The position numbers and the translations under genes are program-made. From Pezicula radicicola (lineage: Eukaryota > Ascomycota > Leotiomycetes > Helotiales > Dermateaceae), in the NCBI GenBank assembly GCA_003008705.1, contig PDUO01000011.1, positions 177,956-241,955 of the forward strand: a stretch of DNA of 64,000 nucleotides, read 5' to 3'. The notes below the pieces were generated by a model that did no database searches, was not told the DNA's origin, and saw nothing but the letters and a program-made list of their open reading frames with translations. Below, piece after piece: positions 22,002-34,746 of the stretch; position 1 is the first letter of the stretch, and each line of letters begins with the position of its first letter.

Positions 22002-23641
22002 ATGGCTGCTTCCGCGACACAAAACCCTTCAACCAAATCGGACTCGAAGGTTGCGAAGAAGAAGTCCAAGTCCAAGGTCGAGAAGTCCTCCGAGACGCCT
22101 GTCCAAGCTGCACCACCTGCTGTCGCAGAGGAAAGCACGCCGGCACAGAGCAACAACGGAGATGGTGCCTACGAGAGCCCATACATCAAGGAGCTTTACA
22201 AGTGAGCTAAACCACCCTCTGGCAGCACATATTCTACGATAAAGCTGTCACGATATATCCAATTGGCACAGATTAGCAGTTAACAGTGGTTTCTAGGAGC
22301 ATCCGTAATGTCAACAAGAAGATTGTGAGTCAGGCAGCGAAACAGATCACACGCGAGGCTGACTTTTTTCACCTATAGACCAATGCTTCTAAAGTCGATA
22401 ACATCCTCGCCGAGAACCCTGGCAAGACCCTCGATGAGCTCGTAGCTTCCCGCAAGATAAACGCCGATCAAAAAGCCCAAATCTTGAAGAAACCATCCCT
22501 CCAAGCCTCATTGTCTCAACTCGAGGAACAAATTGCACAATACAAGAAGTTTGACTCGGAATACAAGGCTAAGTCACAAGCTGAGAAGGCTGAGTTTGAG
22601 AAGTCGTTGAACGAGCGCTCTGTTAAAGAGTTGGAGGAGGCTGTTGCCAGTGCTAAGGCGGAGGCTTCTTTCAAGGCCACAAAGGACCTGAACGATAGTT
22701 TGTTATCTCTTACGCAGTTCCTTAAGCTGGCTGCCGTCCGCAGAACAGAAGAGGAGACCAATATGGAGTTAGACGAGAATAAGGCCTTTGAGGGTATTTT
22801 GGCCAAGCTTTACAGTGGTGATGAGGTTGCTGTGCAGTTCATGCTAAAGCTTATTGAGGGCTCTAACGAACCAACCGTTTCAGTCAGTGACGAGACTCTC
22901 CAGACAACATGTCAGTATACCCTGAAAGAGATAATGGGGTGAGAATTTTCTAATGATTCCCAGACGCGAGCTTGAAAGATTCCTCGGTCGAATACTACAA
23001 GTTAACACGCCCAGCTACCTCGGAGACAGAGTCAAGCAGCGATCCTCCATTGGCCAGCGATCCAACACTTGTCAATGCTGGTCTCACTGAAATTGATGAA
23101 CCCACCGTAGCTGCTATGTCCAATGGACACGAGGAGCCAACTACCCCTACACAGAGCGTTCCCCAGAATTCAGGTTTTGGTGAGGGTGCAAATGCTGCGG
23201 CCGAGGCAAACTGGGATAATAACAACGATCTGTCCACATCCCAGGAATGGGTTGAGGTCCCTCGAGACGCTGCAGAGACTGACACCGGCATCACTGCGAC
23301 TCCCGCTGCTCCGTCAAACGTCCAGAGCTGGGCCGACGACCAGCCAGACAGCCCTGTTGAAGTAAGTAGTACCCTTTGCCCGAAGACGAGCAAGTCTTTG
23401 ACTACATGCTTTTGGGGTCTTGAACTAAAATTTTCAATAGGCGGCAACCCCAGCTCCAGCTAACGCTAACGATGGCTTCCACGAGGTTCAAGGCCGATCT
23501 CGCGGTGGACAAGGACGTGGCCGTGGTGGGCGTGGAGATGGCCACAGAGGCCGTGGAGGATTCCGAGGCGACGGGTACCGTGGTCGAGGCCGAGGTGGCC
23601 CTCGTGGTGGAGCAGCCCGCGGACGTCCAACAGAGTCGTAG
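22002..23641 (+). CDS. YAG7-like protein with C-terminal RGG box
   Basis: Five exons, 22002-22201, 22297-22324, 22379-22910, 22964-23361 and 23441-23641, encode 452 aa. After a Lys/Ser/Pro-rich start comes a short basic helix (YIKELYKSIRNVNKKITNAS) and the segment NILAENPGKTLDELVASRKI, followed by NADQKAQILKKPSLQ and a coiled coil (about residues 110-150), the pattern of fungal YAG7-like proteins. A helical middle part ends near YASLKDSSVEYY. The region from about 260 to 385 is acidic and low-complexity. The last 60 residues are an RGG/RG box (GRGRGGRGDGHRGRGGFRGD and more), usual for RNA binding. Likely a cytoplasmic RNA- or ribosome-associated protein; the exact role is not known to me. Intron 3 uses donor GTCAGT. 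Confidence 0.72.
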
Positions 23642-25710
23642 TCACGCCTTAATCCGGTTCAGCTCTCGGATACGCCACTGCGTTACTGTGATCTTGAATC
23701 GTATTGACACACAACTGTAATCTCTCCTTGCTTGTTTGCAGCACAGCGGTCTTGCATTTGTGTTTCAAAAGTTTAATGGCAAGCATAGAACCAGGGCGTT
23801 CAATTCTGCATTGTCTTGCATTACCAGTCTCTTTTTGTTCTTGCCATTTCCTTCTTGCTGGGTAAAATCCGGGGTGGGGGAGTAATGAGCAAAACCTGGA
23901 GATGATGAGCATGGCATCGGTTGTACGGTATATGGGGGCCTCAAAAGACGCAGCAATGACACATGTTTCTCAATACTTCTTTTCTCCGGCATTTGAATCA
24001 GAAATAGCACAAATCGGTGGCTCTAAAAGTATGTGTGTGCATAGATAAAAAATGTGCGACGGAACTAGCGGGGCCATTCCATCCATCTCTTATCGCGAAC
24101 TCATACGCAAAATCTACTACCTGGAACTGTCGGATTCCTCAAGGGGCGACACGACGTAAACAATGATGGGAGATTGGTTGGTGTTTTCTATTAGCATCTC
24201 ATAACATTACGGCATCTACCCACTTTAGCTTGCATGTCCCTACAAGGCCGACTCTGCAACTGCCTAATAAAGATGAACATCTTTATCTCCTTCACGCTTC
24301 CGGCACGGCAATCTATGACAGGGGAGTCCGTGTTGAACTGTACAGATTTCGTTAGAAACCGCGGAAGACAAACGTCAAGTCCACCCAAGGTAGCCTCCTC
24401 TAGTAGTTTTGATTCATCCAGTTGATCTCAGTCATTGAAACTGTGTATTCGACCCCCATAGGAAGAGATGTACAGCCAACCGAACGTCATCAATGGTAAG
24501 ACCTTGCTGGGCCCTGAGTGATAAAGACCCATCATCCCACAAGACAGGCTCGCGTAATATTGGATTGGATGCTCACTGCTTAGAGCTGTGGGGTGGCATG
24601 TCAGCCCAAGCTCCCGGGAAGATGGGTGCGAGGTACAGTACCAAGCACGCACGGTAGGTACGCTACGCAGAACAGAAAAGAAGCTTAATTCGACGCATGG
24701 TGGGCTTTGGCTTGCAGTACCTTACCATAATGCAGGGCTGAGGTCAAAACTGGGGTTCAAGGAAAACACGAGAGAGGTTTGCCTCAATTCTGCCGAGGCT
24801 GCGTGCGCAGTACCCTCACTCACAGTACTTCGTAGAGAACCTGCTGATAACAAAACGAAACATGAATAGGTACGTATAGATTTACCGTTGAAGCCTATGA
24901 TGATTCTTATCGTGACTATCATATGCCCACCGACGAAGAGAGGGGGGGCACAACGTCAATTGGGTAAAATTCTGGCTAAGTTCTGTAGGGCTTCAAACCA
25001 CGACCAGCGGAAGGCTGGACAATCAGCGCCGCGAGCACGGGTACCTTTCGTGCACCCCAAACTCAGTTACGCAACCAACTTGGCCGTTCAAATATTGAGA
25101 TGGAAAGCACAACAACAGAAGAACAATAGAGAAATAGCCATTGTCTTTTGGCCTGAATAGTCTTGACGCGCTATAGAGCAAATTTTAACAAGAATGAAAA
25201 ATCTCTTGAAAGGTTCACTTGAACACTTGCGCAACATACAGACACAGAATTTGTAAACGACAATGCGATAAATGTAAGAACCTCCTCTCCATTATCAGTA
25301 CAGTATTTCGATTCTTGATCCGCGAGATCTGATAACAAAAGGAGGTGCAGGCGCAGGTGCAGGTGATCACTTCCAATCGATCCCCGACTTTAGATTTCTA
25401 CTAACCTGTTTTGGACCGCTAAGGCTAGCACCTAACCTCAGCGGAGGCAAATAGCCTCGACATCGGGATAAATCATACGACAGAAGAACCACGACAATCC
25501 ACGACCTCTCTCGACAACTTTCGACGGACTCCTGTTCGTAGTAGCTTGAACCACATTCAATCACTGCCACCTGTTTTTGCATTGTATTGTCTGCGGACTT
25601 TACTCGAGTTCTGCGACCAGGGTCAAAGCCCCTACGAATCATCCCCGCCCTTGTCGCAATTCTTATTCACGATACCGACCCACGATCCGTCGATCGCATG
25701 TTCTTCAATA
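23642..25710. other. Intergenic, no supported gene
   Basis: About 2.1 kb between two genes on the same strand. Open frames at 24588-24869, 24888-25160 and 25546-25995 have no recognisable motifs; the last overlaps the first exon of the demethylase in another part of its frame. The 3' untranslated region of the YAG7-like gene and the promoter and leader of the demethylase must be here. I see no repeats or RNA genes. Confidence 0.45.
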
Positions 25711-28700
25711 ATGGATAGTGAGATGATTGAGGTTGCCCCTCTGGAGAACGTCGCTGCTCCAGAGGTGGCGGATGGCGGTCTTCGTTCCCCCCCAGATTCG
25801 AATACTGCCATGCACGACGGCTCCGATTCAGAACTCAGCGATTTAGGAGAGGACCCAGAAGAAGACATTGGCGAAGTGGTCCCTGATCATTATGAAGATG
25901 GCGTTCCTGTTTTTATACCTCCAATGGCTCAGTGTATGTCCACCTACTTGCCGTCCTACTCGTTGCGCGTTGCTTTCCTACGAGGCTGGAACTAACTCTT
26001 TACACAGTCAAGAGCTTCAAGCTTTACATGAATAAGATAAACAAATATGGCATGCAATCCGGAATTGTCAAAGTCATACCTCCCCCAGAATGGCACGCTG
26101 AGCGCCCGTCCCTTGATGAAGCGATAAAGACAATTAGAGTCAAGGAACCCATTATGCAGGAGATTGCGGGCACTGGTGGCAGATATCGACAGACAAATCT
26201 TGTCCATCAACGATCATACAACCTTCCACAATGGCGTCAATTGTGCGAACAGAGCGAGCATCAACCCCCAGCAAAGAGAGGCGAGCGTCGTGCAAATCAG
26301 GAAAAGGCGACTCGGCCTGTACCCAGATCGAAAGCCCGTAGTACACCAGTGGCAGGGAAGAAGAAAGCCGGTCGTCCCCAGAAAGGTTCTGCAAAAACTA
26401 GGGCAAAGGCTGCGGCTGCAGCTGCTGAGGAAAGTGAAGGGACCCCAGACCGTCTTCCGACTCCGGTGTCCCCAGCCATGAAACCACAGACTGATATGGA
26501 CTCTGTTAAACATGAAACGGACGATGAAGGGAGTCTTAGTGCACCCAAACGTATGGGTGGACGCCAGCCGAAGGCGACAACAGTTGGTGCTCGTCGAAAG
26601 TTTAACCGTCAAGAGGCTGCAGGCAAGGTAGATGAGGAAGCCTTCAAAGACTTCAAGTATGAATTAGAAGGCGAAGATTTCTCGAAGGAGCGCTGCGACT
26701 TTCTAGAGGAAAGATACTGGAAGATGCTCACGTATAGTTCTCCTCTCTATGGAGCAGATATGCCTGGAACACTATTTGACGATCGGACAACTTCTTGGAA
26801 CCTTGGCAAACTTGAAAACTTACTTGATGTTATGGGCACTACGATTCCTGGCGTCAACACAGCGTATCTGTATCTTGGGATGTGGAAAGCTACCTTCGCA
26901 TGGCATCTTGAAGATGTTGATCTTTATAGTATCAATATTGTTCACTTTGGTGCCCCGAAGCAATGGTATAGCATCTCCCAGAGAGATGCACGTCGATTCG
27001 AAGCAGCCATGAAGAACATTTTCCCCACAGATGCCAAAGACTGCGATCAATTCCTTCGACACAAGACCTTCCTCATCTCTCCGGCAAAACTTCTTCAAGA
27101 TTATGGTATCAAGGTCAACAAAATTGTTGCCTACCCTGGCGAGTTTGTTATTACCTTCCCCTACGGTTATCACTCTGGTTATAATCTTGGCTACAACTGT
27201 GCTGAGGCAGTAAATTTTGCACTCGACTCCTGGCTTGAATTCGGACGTGTTGCTAAAAGATGCGAGTGTGCACAGGCGCAGGACAGTGTTTGGATTGATG
27301 TACGTGAGATCGAACGCAAGATGAGAGGAGAGGAAACGGAGTACGAGGAGACTGAAGACGAAGAGGATGAGGACGAGGAGGAACCAACAGACCTTCCCAC
27401 GCCTCCCCAGAGCATTGGGGACAACAAGGTTAAAGCACCTATTAAGAAGCGCAAGCGGCCGACAATTGATAAAGACGGCAAGTCTAGTGTTAAGAAGATT
27501 CGCCTCCGCTTAAAATTTCCGTCCAGAGAACCTTGCTGTCTTTGCCCCAACGATATCCCATCTGAGCCATTACTGGATACAGATGATGGTCGGAAAGCGC
27601 ATCGTACATGTGCGTTATACATTCCAGAAACGTCCATTGAGTCAAGCGAATCCGGGAAAACAGAAAAAGCCGTTGACTTCAAATATATTGACAAAGCTCG
27701 CCTGGGACTTAAGTGCAACTACTGTCGTTCTAAGAAGGGAGCCTGCTTCCAATGTACAGTCAAGAAATGCACGAGAGCTTACCATGGAACTTGTGCGGCC
27801 GCTGCTGGAGTTCTGGTTGAAGAAGGCGAGATTCCAGTATATGGCGAGGATGGAACAGAGTACAAGGAGGATGCTATCGCCTTCCACTGCCGCTTCCACC
27901 GTGTCAAGCGCGATAAGAAGCTTGATCGTAGAGAGCTTCGCGAAGATATGCGACTCCGAAAGGCAGCGTGCGAATTAGCAGTCGGAACAATTTGTCAGTT
28001 CCAGTTCTTTAGAGGTGACATATTTGCTGGCGTGCTCGTTGAGAATCGCATGGATGAAGACTTTTTACTCGTGGATATTCTTCCGAAAGGGTATGTAGCT
28101 TCAATTGTTTTATTGTATGACTCCTACATGAACTGTACTAATTGAGCCGCAGTGACCGTTTGGAGATTGAATTCATGTGGCTCCTCGTTGCAGCGAAGGA
28201 GGAGCGAGACAAAATGCTTATCAGACCATCTGCGAACGCTATTCCAATGCCGAAGACCCGCAAAGAGAAGTTGGATCTCAACACTTCTAAGCGGATGGCT
28301 GATGATATGCCAAGAACCGACGATGTGTTCATGGAGGGCTACACCTGGGCAGAGTTCAAGACAGAACAATTACCAAGGAACCCAGCCCAATCTAAGATTG
28401 ATTTCACGAAAGACAACCAAATTTGGTATTACCTTGGTAAAAACTCCACTGAAGCCAAGGCACAGTTCACCGAAGATTTAGCAAACCCCCGACACAATCC
28501 CAAGGGACATTTCTTGGATACCATTGCAAAAGCAGTCATCGTGGCACCAAGACAATCGTATGCCGCGTCGTATCCTACCAAGGTCAAGGTCAATCAGCAC
28601 GCTCTAAATGCCGCCAGCAGAGTCACGCAGGCATCCCCATTAGCAACCTCTACTCGGCCAGAGAAGCCATACGTATACAAGCCTCGCCTTAGCAATGACG

Positions 28701-30088
28701 CGTATCGTGTTGATCCACAAGCTTACCATTCACAGCAGAAATTCCTGCAACAGTCAACACCATCGTTCAGCGTACCGAAGCCCACTAGTTACAGCTTTGG
28801 GACTGATCCTAGATACCACCAACCCGCTTCACACCCTACAGTCTCATATGCTGGCAGTCAATCATTTGCTAAAAACAATGCTCTGATGGCCCCTCCCACT
28901 CAGTACCATAACTCACAAATGCCAAAGTCAAACAATCCTTTCAGCGGTAAACAACCAAGTCCAAACATTGGAACTGGAAGGCAGTCTTTCACACGAGCCT
29001 CCACCAATGTGTTTGTGAAATACAAATACTTTCAATTTGAGCACAACAAATCACCATTGGAATACAAGAGTCCTTATAGACCTGGCGGCGGATTCATGAA
29101 TGGATACCAAGGAGATCTTGGCACCCATCTGAAACAGACTCTATTTAGAACTAGTGCTGGCTCATCTAGCACCTCATCATCCAGCTCATTATTGTCCTAC
29201 ACAAATAGCCAACAAGTTCCATACTCTACAAATCAGTCGTTACCACCAGGGACAACTCCCAGCCCTGCTTCTTATCCGCCAAAGTTTAGTGGGTCATCTT
29301 TGAGCACCACGGTCAATCACGGCGCTCAGTCTTCACAAGAAGCCTCAAAATCCTCAGGTCAACAGGGATGGGAGAAAAAAGATACCGCGCCGCTGCATCC
29401 TGCTATTCGGGAGGAATATAATTCCATGCTCCATCAACAATATCAGTCTTCTCAAAGCTCCCAGTCATCACAGTCTCAACAAACTTTGCATGCCCCAAGC
29501 CCTAGAGTAGCTCAACGAACGCCGGACGTTTTGATGGCACCGAATCCTCGGCTGGGTCAACCAGGTCAGGACACCAGACTCTATGCTCCACAGCCTAGAT
29601 ACACTGGACCACTGGCTCCGCCTGGACCATATGCACCACCATACCAGCCAGGGCTACTCTCAAACCCTCCACCCACAAACCACTATCCTTACCCATACCC
29701 TCTTATGAGAGAACCACCGATTCCGACACTTACACCTCAGCCTAAACCTCAGTACAAGCCTCCGCAACAGCCAGGAAATCAGGAGACAAATTCGTCAGGA
29801 GACCAGAACGGCTCCACGTCTCAGTCTCGACCTCAGTCTTCATCGCACGAGAGCAGGTCTACATGGGTGCCACCCTCGCAGCGATATCAGCAATATACGG
29901 CAGAACAGGAATCTATGCCCACGGAGCAGGAGCCTAGGCCTGTGTACGCTCATCAACAATACTTCCAAAAACCCAACGTTGCTCAACCCCAACCACGAGA
30001 TTTTCCAGATGTCCCTGCCGACTCGACTTCGTTAGTTGAGAGGATGATCAGGAATCTCAAGAGAACTACCGGCGTTTCTCCAGGATGA
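25711..30088 (+). CDS. KDM4/JMJD2-type JmjC histone demethylase
   Basis: Three exons, 25711-25933, 26008-28090 and 28153-30088, encode 1413 aa. JmjN spans about residues 66-105 (FIPPMAQFKSFKLYMNKINK). A basic AT-hook-like linker follows (RGRPQK-type GRPQKG). JmjC lies at about 300-470, with the iron ligand pair in FAWHLEDVDLYSIN and the distal His in YGYHSGYNLGYNCAEA, as in KDM4; 2-oxoglutarate and Fe(II) dependence is inferred. An acidic run (EDEEDEDEEE) separates it from an extended PHD module (CCLCPNDI ... HRTCA ... CNYCRSKKGACFQC ... AYHGTCAAAAG ... FHCRFH; about 580-700). The final 500 residues are Pro/Gln/Ser/Tyr-rich and disordered. Family members remove methyl groups from H3K9 and/or H3K36. 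The Tudor pair of animal KDM4A is absent. First ATG chosen; it precedes an acidic N-terminus. Confidence 0.88.
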
Positions 30089-31418
30089 GGTGACTGCGGA
30101 AACAATTTTTATTGATGCTGGCTAGATGAATTAAGGACGATGGCGTTTGTTTATAGGAGGGCGGAAACGGGTATAGACTGAAGATATGGGATGATCATCA
30201 CGTTTTGGACCAACGGAAACACGGCGCATGGCGCTTGTACACATACACTCTCAATTTTTGGGTGGATTCATTTGGGGGCGTTCGGGAGGTGACTCGCTTC
30301 GGTTCATTCTGAAAGATCGCCTATTCCTAATTTTGATATTTCGTTTTTCCAATTTTCATTTGGATGATCTCTCAGGTAATTTCATCATGGTTCATGGGAG
30401 AAGAGGATAGTGGTGCTTTACAGAGGGCAATACTATCCACGCTAGAGTGTTGTTTTTGTTTTCCTGACGCCGGGATTCTAGCACGGCATGTTTCTTGTGG
30501 CAAGAAACAATACCTCAGGAGCTGCCAGTTCAGATGGTGGTTGTACACTAGTCCAACCTCAGAAATAGGCCTCGATATCCTCTTACTGTATTCATATTTG
30601 TGCGTGTCAGCCCGATCCTCCGCCTCGGCGTTGAACACGGCAGTCAACGGGCACTACAGTTTAGAGGTTCCATCTTTAAATGCAATTTTTCCCCACAAAA
30701 CTTGGTAAAAACTAGATACTCATTTTTCATATTTAGGTACATTGGTACATACAGTCAGCACAGTGCAGGAAATAGATGTAAAAAGGCTTGACTCCTAAAT
30801 GCACGACTCAGTTCGCTCTTTCTATTTGCTCAACCTCTGCGGACCATTTCCGCATCTCGTGCCTCGGCGCCTCTTGTGATCTACTACTCTCTTCCCTTCC
30901 CCCGCAAACCCTATCTCAGATAGGCTATCTGTGAACTCAAGCCCTATGTAGTCCGACGCTCTAACCTATAAATGCTGTAAAATCACCATGAACTGCTCTT
31001 TTCAGTTGGCTTATTTCGTAATGTAAGGAAATTGGATAGACTAAGGTCAGCTGCAGACGCCTTATTAAGTTGGTGGGACCAGGTTGTGGAGCCGTACTTG
31101 TCGGCCGCAGCTAAGGTATGTCAGTGATACAGTACTGCAAGGCGTTACTCTACACACAATGGCTTGCCTTACACTACATTTTGGACCTTACCTTAAGCTA
31201 CACTTACCCGGTTTAGAGATAAGAATGTTGTACTACTAGTCGGACAGCGTAGGTACGGAAAGGTACATGGATGGCTTGTCCCTGCCAAGTATGATTGACG
31301 TTAAGAAGAGGGGGTTCGTCCCTTGTACCTTTCGTACCTCAACTTTCTTTTCTTATCTTCCTCTCATAGATCAATCATTGCAAGCAATTGAAGCTTTGGA
31401 TCAAGAGATAGTTCCACA
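30089..31418. other. Intergenic, no supported gene
   Basis: About 1.3 kb between the demethylase stop and the GMC start. Short open frames at 30364-30708 and 30600-30791 show no motifs. A GTACC-rich stretch from 31110 to 31340 precedes the GMC gene, and a CT-rich run with TCTTATCTTCCTC just before its ATG is typical of a fungal leader. Confidence 0.45.
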
Positions 31419-33132
31419 ATGACAACCTACAACGAATCGGTCGGTGATGTCGATATCATTTTTGCAGGCGGCGGAACGGCTGCTTGTGTAGCTGCTGGTC
31501 GACTTGCTAAATCTAATCCCGATTTAAAGATCTTGTTGGTGGAGGGTGGTAGGAATAACCTCAATGATCCGACCATTGTTAATCCTGCACTTTACCTGAG
31601 CCATCTGGCTCCAGATAGCAAGACTGCACTGGTAAGGAAGATTTACCATCTTAGTGCGTGCTAATAATTAACTTGCTGATTTTATGATGTAGTTCTACAA
31701 GTCCAAGGCATCTGAGCATCTCGGTGGTCGAGAAGCAATTGTTCCCTGCGGTGGTGTTCTGGGAGGTGGATCCTCGATCAACTTCATGATGTACACCCGA
31801 GCCCAGGGGATTGATTTTGATAGCTGGAATACACCTGGTTGGACGGCGAAGGACATGCTGCCGCTCTGCAAGAGGCTCGAGACGTATCATCCTAATGACC
31901 CTGCCATTGATCAGAGTTTACATGGACATGATGGGCCTGTCCATGTCTCGGATGGTGGATTTAGAGGGAAGAGTGAGCTGCAGTTCATGGATACTGTGAC
32001 CAAAATGGGATATAAGGAGATTGTGGATTTGCAGGATTTGGAACAGTGTGGAGGTTTCTCCGTAAGCTATGTTCTCCCTTGTTATTGGAGAGGTAAACTG
32101 ACAAATGTAGAAATGGCAACGTTATGTCTCGCCGGATGGCAAGCGTCAGGACTCTGCTCATCGCTACGTCCACCCACTTCTCGAAGATGGGAAACACCCA
32201 AACCTCCACCTTCTTCTCGAATCCAAGGTTATCCGCGTACTCTTCGATGAATCTTCGCCGCCACGAGCTATTGGAATCGAATACAAGCCTAACTCAGATG
32301 CTCAACCTAGCATTTCTCTTTCAAAGCCCATTCACAGCACTGTCAAGGCAAAGAAACTCATTGTTGTGACAGCTGGTGCCCTCGGAACACCACAGATCCT
32401 CGAGCGTTCCGGCATTGGAAATCCAGAGGTCTTGAAGAAGCTGGATATTCCTGTCGTCGCAGACCTACCGGGGGTTGGAGAGAATTACCAAGACCATCAC
32501 TTGCTACTGTATCCTTATAAGTCCGATCTCAATTCGGAAGAGACTATTGATGGTATACTCAGTGGCAGGAAAGACTTTGTCAAGGCACTTGGGGACAAAG
32601 ATCCCATGCTGGGTTGGAACGCAATTGGTAATTCATCCTCTATCTCTTCACCAAAGCATTTACTGACATAAAATCGTCCAGACGTGTGTTCAAAACTTCG
32701 CCCCTCAGACTCCGAAGTGGCTAGTCTTGGGCCTGACTTCCAGAAAGATTGGGATCGCGACTTCGCTTCTTCTCCAAGTAAGCCTCTTATGCTATGCGGT
32801 GTAGTAAATGCCTTCCTAGCAGACCCAGCGCTCGTCGAGCCAGGCCAATACTTTACCATGGGCACTTATACTGCCTACCCATACTCACGAGGAAGTATCC
32901 ACATAACTGACAAAGAAAATGTCATTGACGGGTACGACTTCGACACCGGATTTCTCAACCATCCATCCGATATCAAGAAACAACTCTGGGCCTACAAGAT
33001 GTCTCGAGAAATAGCTCGTCGTCTACCTTACTATAGAGGAGAACTCGAGCTTGGTCATCCTAAGTTTAAGGATGGTAGTAAGGTGGCTTTGGTGGATGGT
33101 GTTGATACTAACACGGATAAAGATTTTGAGTA

Positions 33133-33166
33133 CGAAGGCCAAATTAATTTGTATTGAGCCTGGTCC
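33133..33166 (+). repeat. Left 34-bp terminal inverted repeat of the mariner element
   Basis: Starts CGAAGGCCAAATTAATTT and ends GAGCCTGGTCC. It is the exact reverse complement of 34617-34650. Confidence 0.93.
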
Positions 33167-34616
33167 GTGCACTCCGAATAACATTAAAATCATATAAATT
33201 ACCTCTATTTCTAATAGCAATTACAATAGTAATTAGACCTCTATCCATGAAATTTATTGCCTCCCTTATTGTCTAGAATCCTCTGATTAATCTCTATTCG
33301 CTGAGAAACCCATCCTCTTATTGTATCTTGATCTATTTTATCCTATTCGGTATACCATGCCCTTTCTGTCCATTCTAATGTATGAGGCCGATTCTATGTA
33401 TTTATAATAGCTATCCTCATTGGTATCCAAGTGTTCTTAATTGCGTTTATATTAAGTGAATTCCTAATATGTTTATAAAGTAAATAACCCTTCTGCTCGA
33501 ATAATAGAGAGGTATATTAGCTGGTATGAGATAGAGCTCTATCTTATTGGAGTATAAAAGGTGGTCTATCTATTGAATTAAGCCTATCTATGAATAGAAT
33601 AAGCTTAGGAATAATAACCTCTTGATGATACCGCATAAAATCAACTCCTCCCTTACCCTCCCCTCTCTTCATCATCTCTTTCTTCTAAAACACCTCCCAC
33701 GTTGCAGCCCTTCCTGGCTTCTTCCTATTAAGCTTTTACTACTTAAGAGTATCTATAGCTTGAAGACAGGCCTATTCTACTTCTTTATATAGTAGTAAGA
33801 CTACATTGTATTCATTGATAATATCTTAGTATTTCTTTTTTTTGTCCAAGGTTTCTTTATTGTAGATATAGCAAGGCCCTTTGAAATCATACAAAAATAA
33901 ACCCTAAAACATTGCCTCGCTATAGTTATTATACCTAACTTTGATGTAATCCTTGTTGTACTTATCATCTGGTGTCCACGATATTAAATACTTACCCCGG
34001 TATTCTCCAACAAGTATTGCAGCTTCATCTATCTATACTACCCTCTTCCAATCATCTAATATCCAATACTTCCGTGACAGCGCAATCTTATATCGTTGGG
34101 CTTCTTGTATAGGAGTAAGGGTAAGCTTCTTTATAGGTTTAACTCGATTAATATTCCGGGCTTTCATCTTATTCCGAATCATTGAAATAGAGGTATTAAT
34201 TCCAAGCTCTTATACAACCTTAAATTAACTCATCTCTCGGTGATAACGATCCTGCTCAATAGCATCCTTTAATTGATTTCCAGCTACTTCAGAGAGTATA
34301 TACTTTAGCCCAGACTTCGGTTTAATAGTAACCCGATCATACATCGAAGGAGGAGGGAGGTTATAGGTATTATTGTAAATTTAAACTTCGTCTAATCGTT
34401 TCTTAATTCGATGTACGGTTTGAGGATCGATTCGGGCTCTTTTAGCTACTAGTATTAGATCCATTCCATCATCAACGCGCCCAAGAAGGGCTCCCTTATC
34501 AGCTTCATCAATATATAGGTGTTTAGGAGGTATGGTGGCTATAATATATAGGTTTGAAGTTCAGAATAGTGTTGATTCTAATGGTGTTTTCGATTTGCAC
34601 GTGACTAAAAACGCTT

Positions 34617-34650
34617 GGACCAGGCTCAATACAAATTAATTTGGCCTTCG
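34617..34650 (-). repeat. Right 34-bp terminal inverted repeat of the mariner element
   Basis: Exact reverse complement of 33133-33166; followed by the TA target duplicate at 34651-34652. Confidence 0.93.
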
Positions 34651-34653
34651 TAT

Positions 34654-34690
34654 CCCTTTGCCCGTCGACGGGTGCGACTTTTAGTGCGAC
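34654..34690 (+). repeat. Left terminal inverted repeat of the piggyBac-like element
   Basis: 37 bases beginning CCCTTTGCCCGTCG. It pairs with 36645-36677 with a 4-base insertion and one mismatch. Confidence 0.8.
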
Positions 34691-34746
34691 AGGGGTAAGC
34701 GAGCCAATTAGGGGGGCCAAAAACCCCAATTTTAGACACCTCTCAC

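Larger units (their letters stand above)
33133..34650 (-). mobile_element. Tc1/mariner-type DNA transposon, interior degenerate
   Basis: A 1518-bp element flanked by TA (33131-33132 and 34651-34652). Its ends are 34-bp inverted repeats that match perfectly. Read on the minus strand, the interior is a decayed transposase: an N-terminal helix-turn-helix part (LVAKRARIDPQTVHRIKKRL), then LKDAIEQDRYHREMS, INTSISMIRNKMKARNINRV, LTPIQEAQRYKIALSRKYW and DDWKRVV*IDEAA, the last being the first catalytic Asp box with Trp mutated to a TAG stop. At least four in-frame stops are visible. W-to-stop and Q-to-stop changes are what RIP (C-to-T) would produce. The element cannot make a transposase, but its perfect ends suggest it could move in trans. 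Confidence 0.82.
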
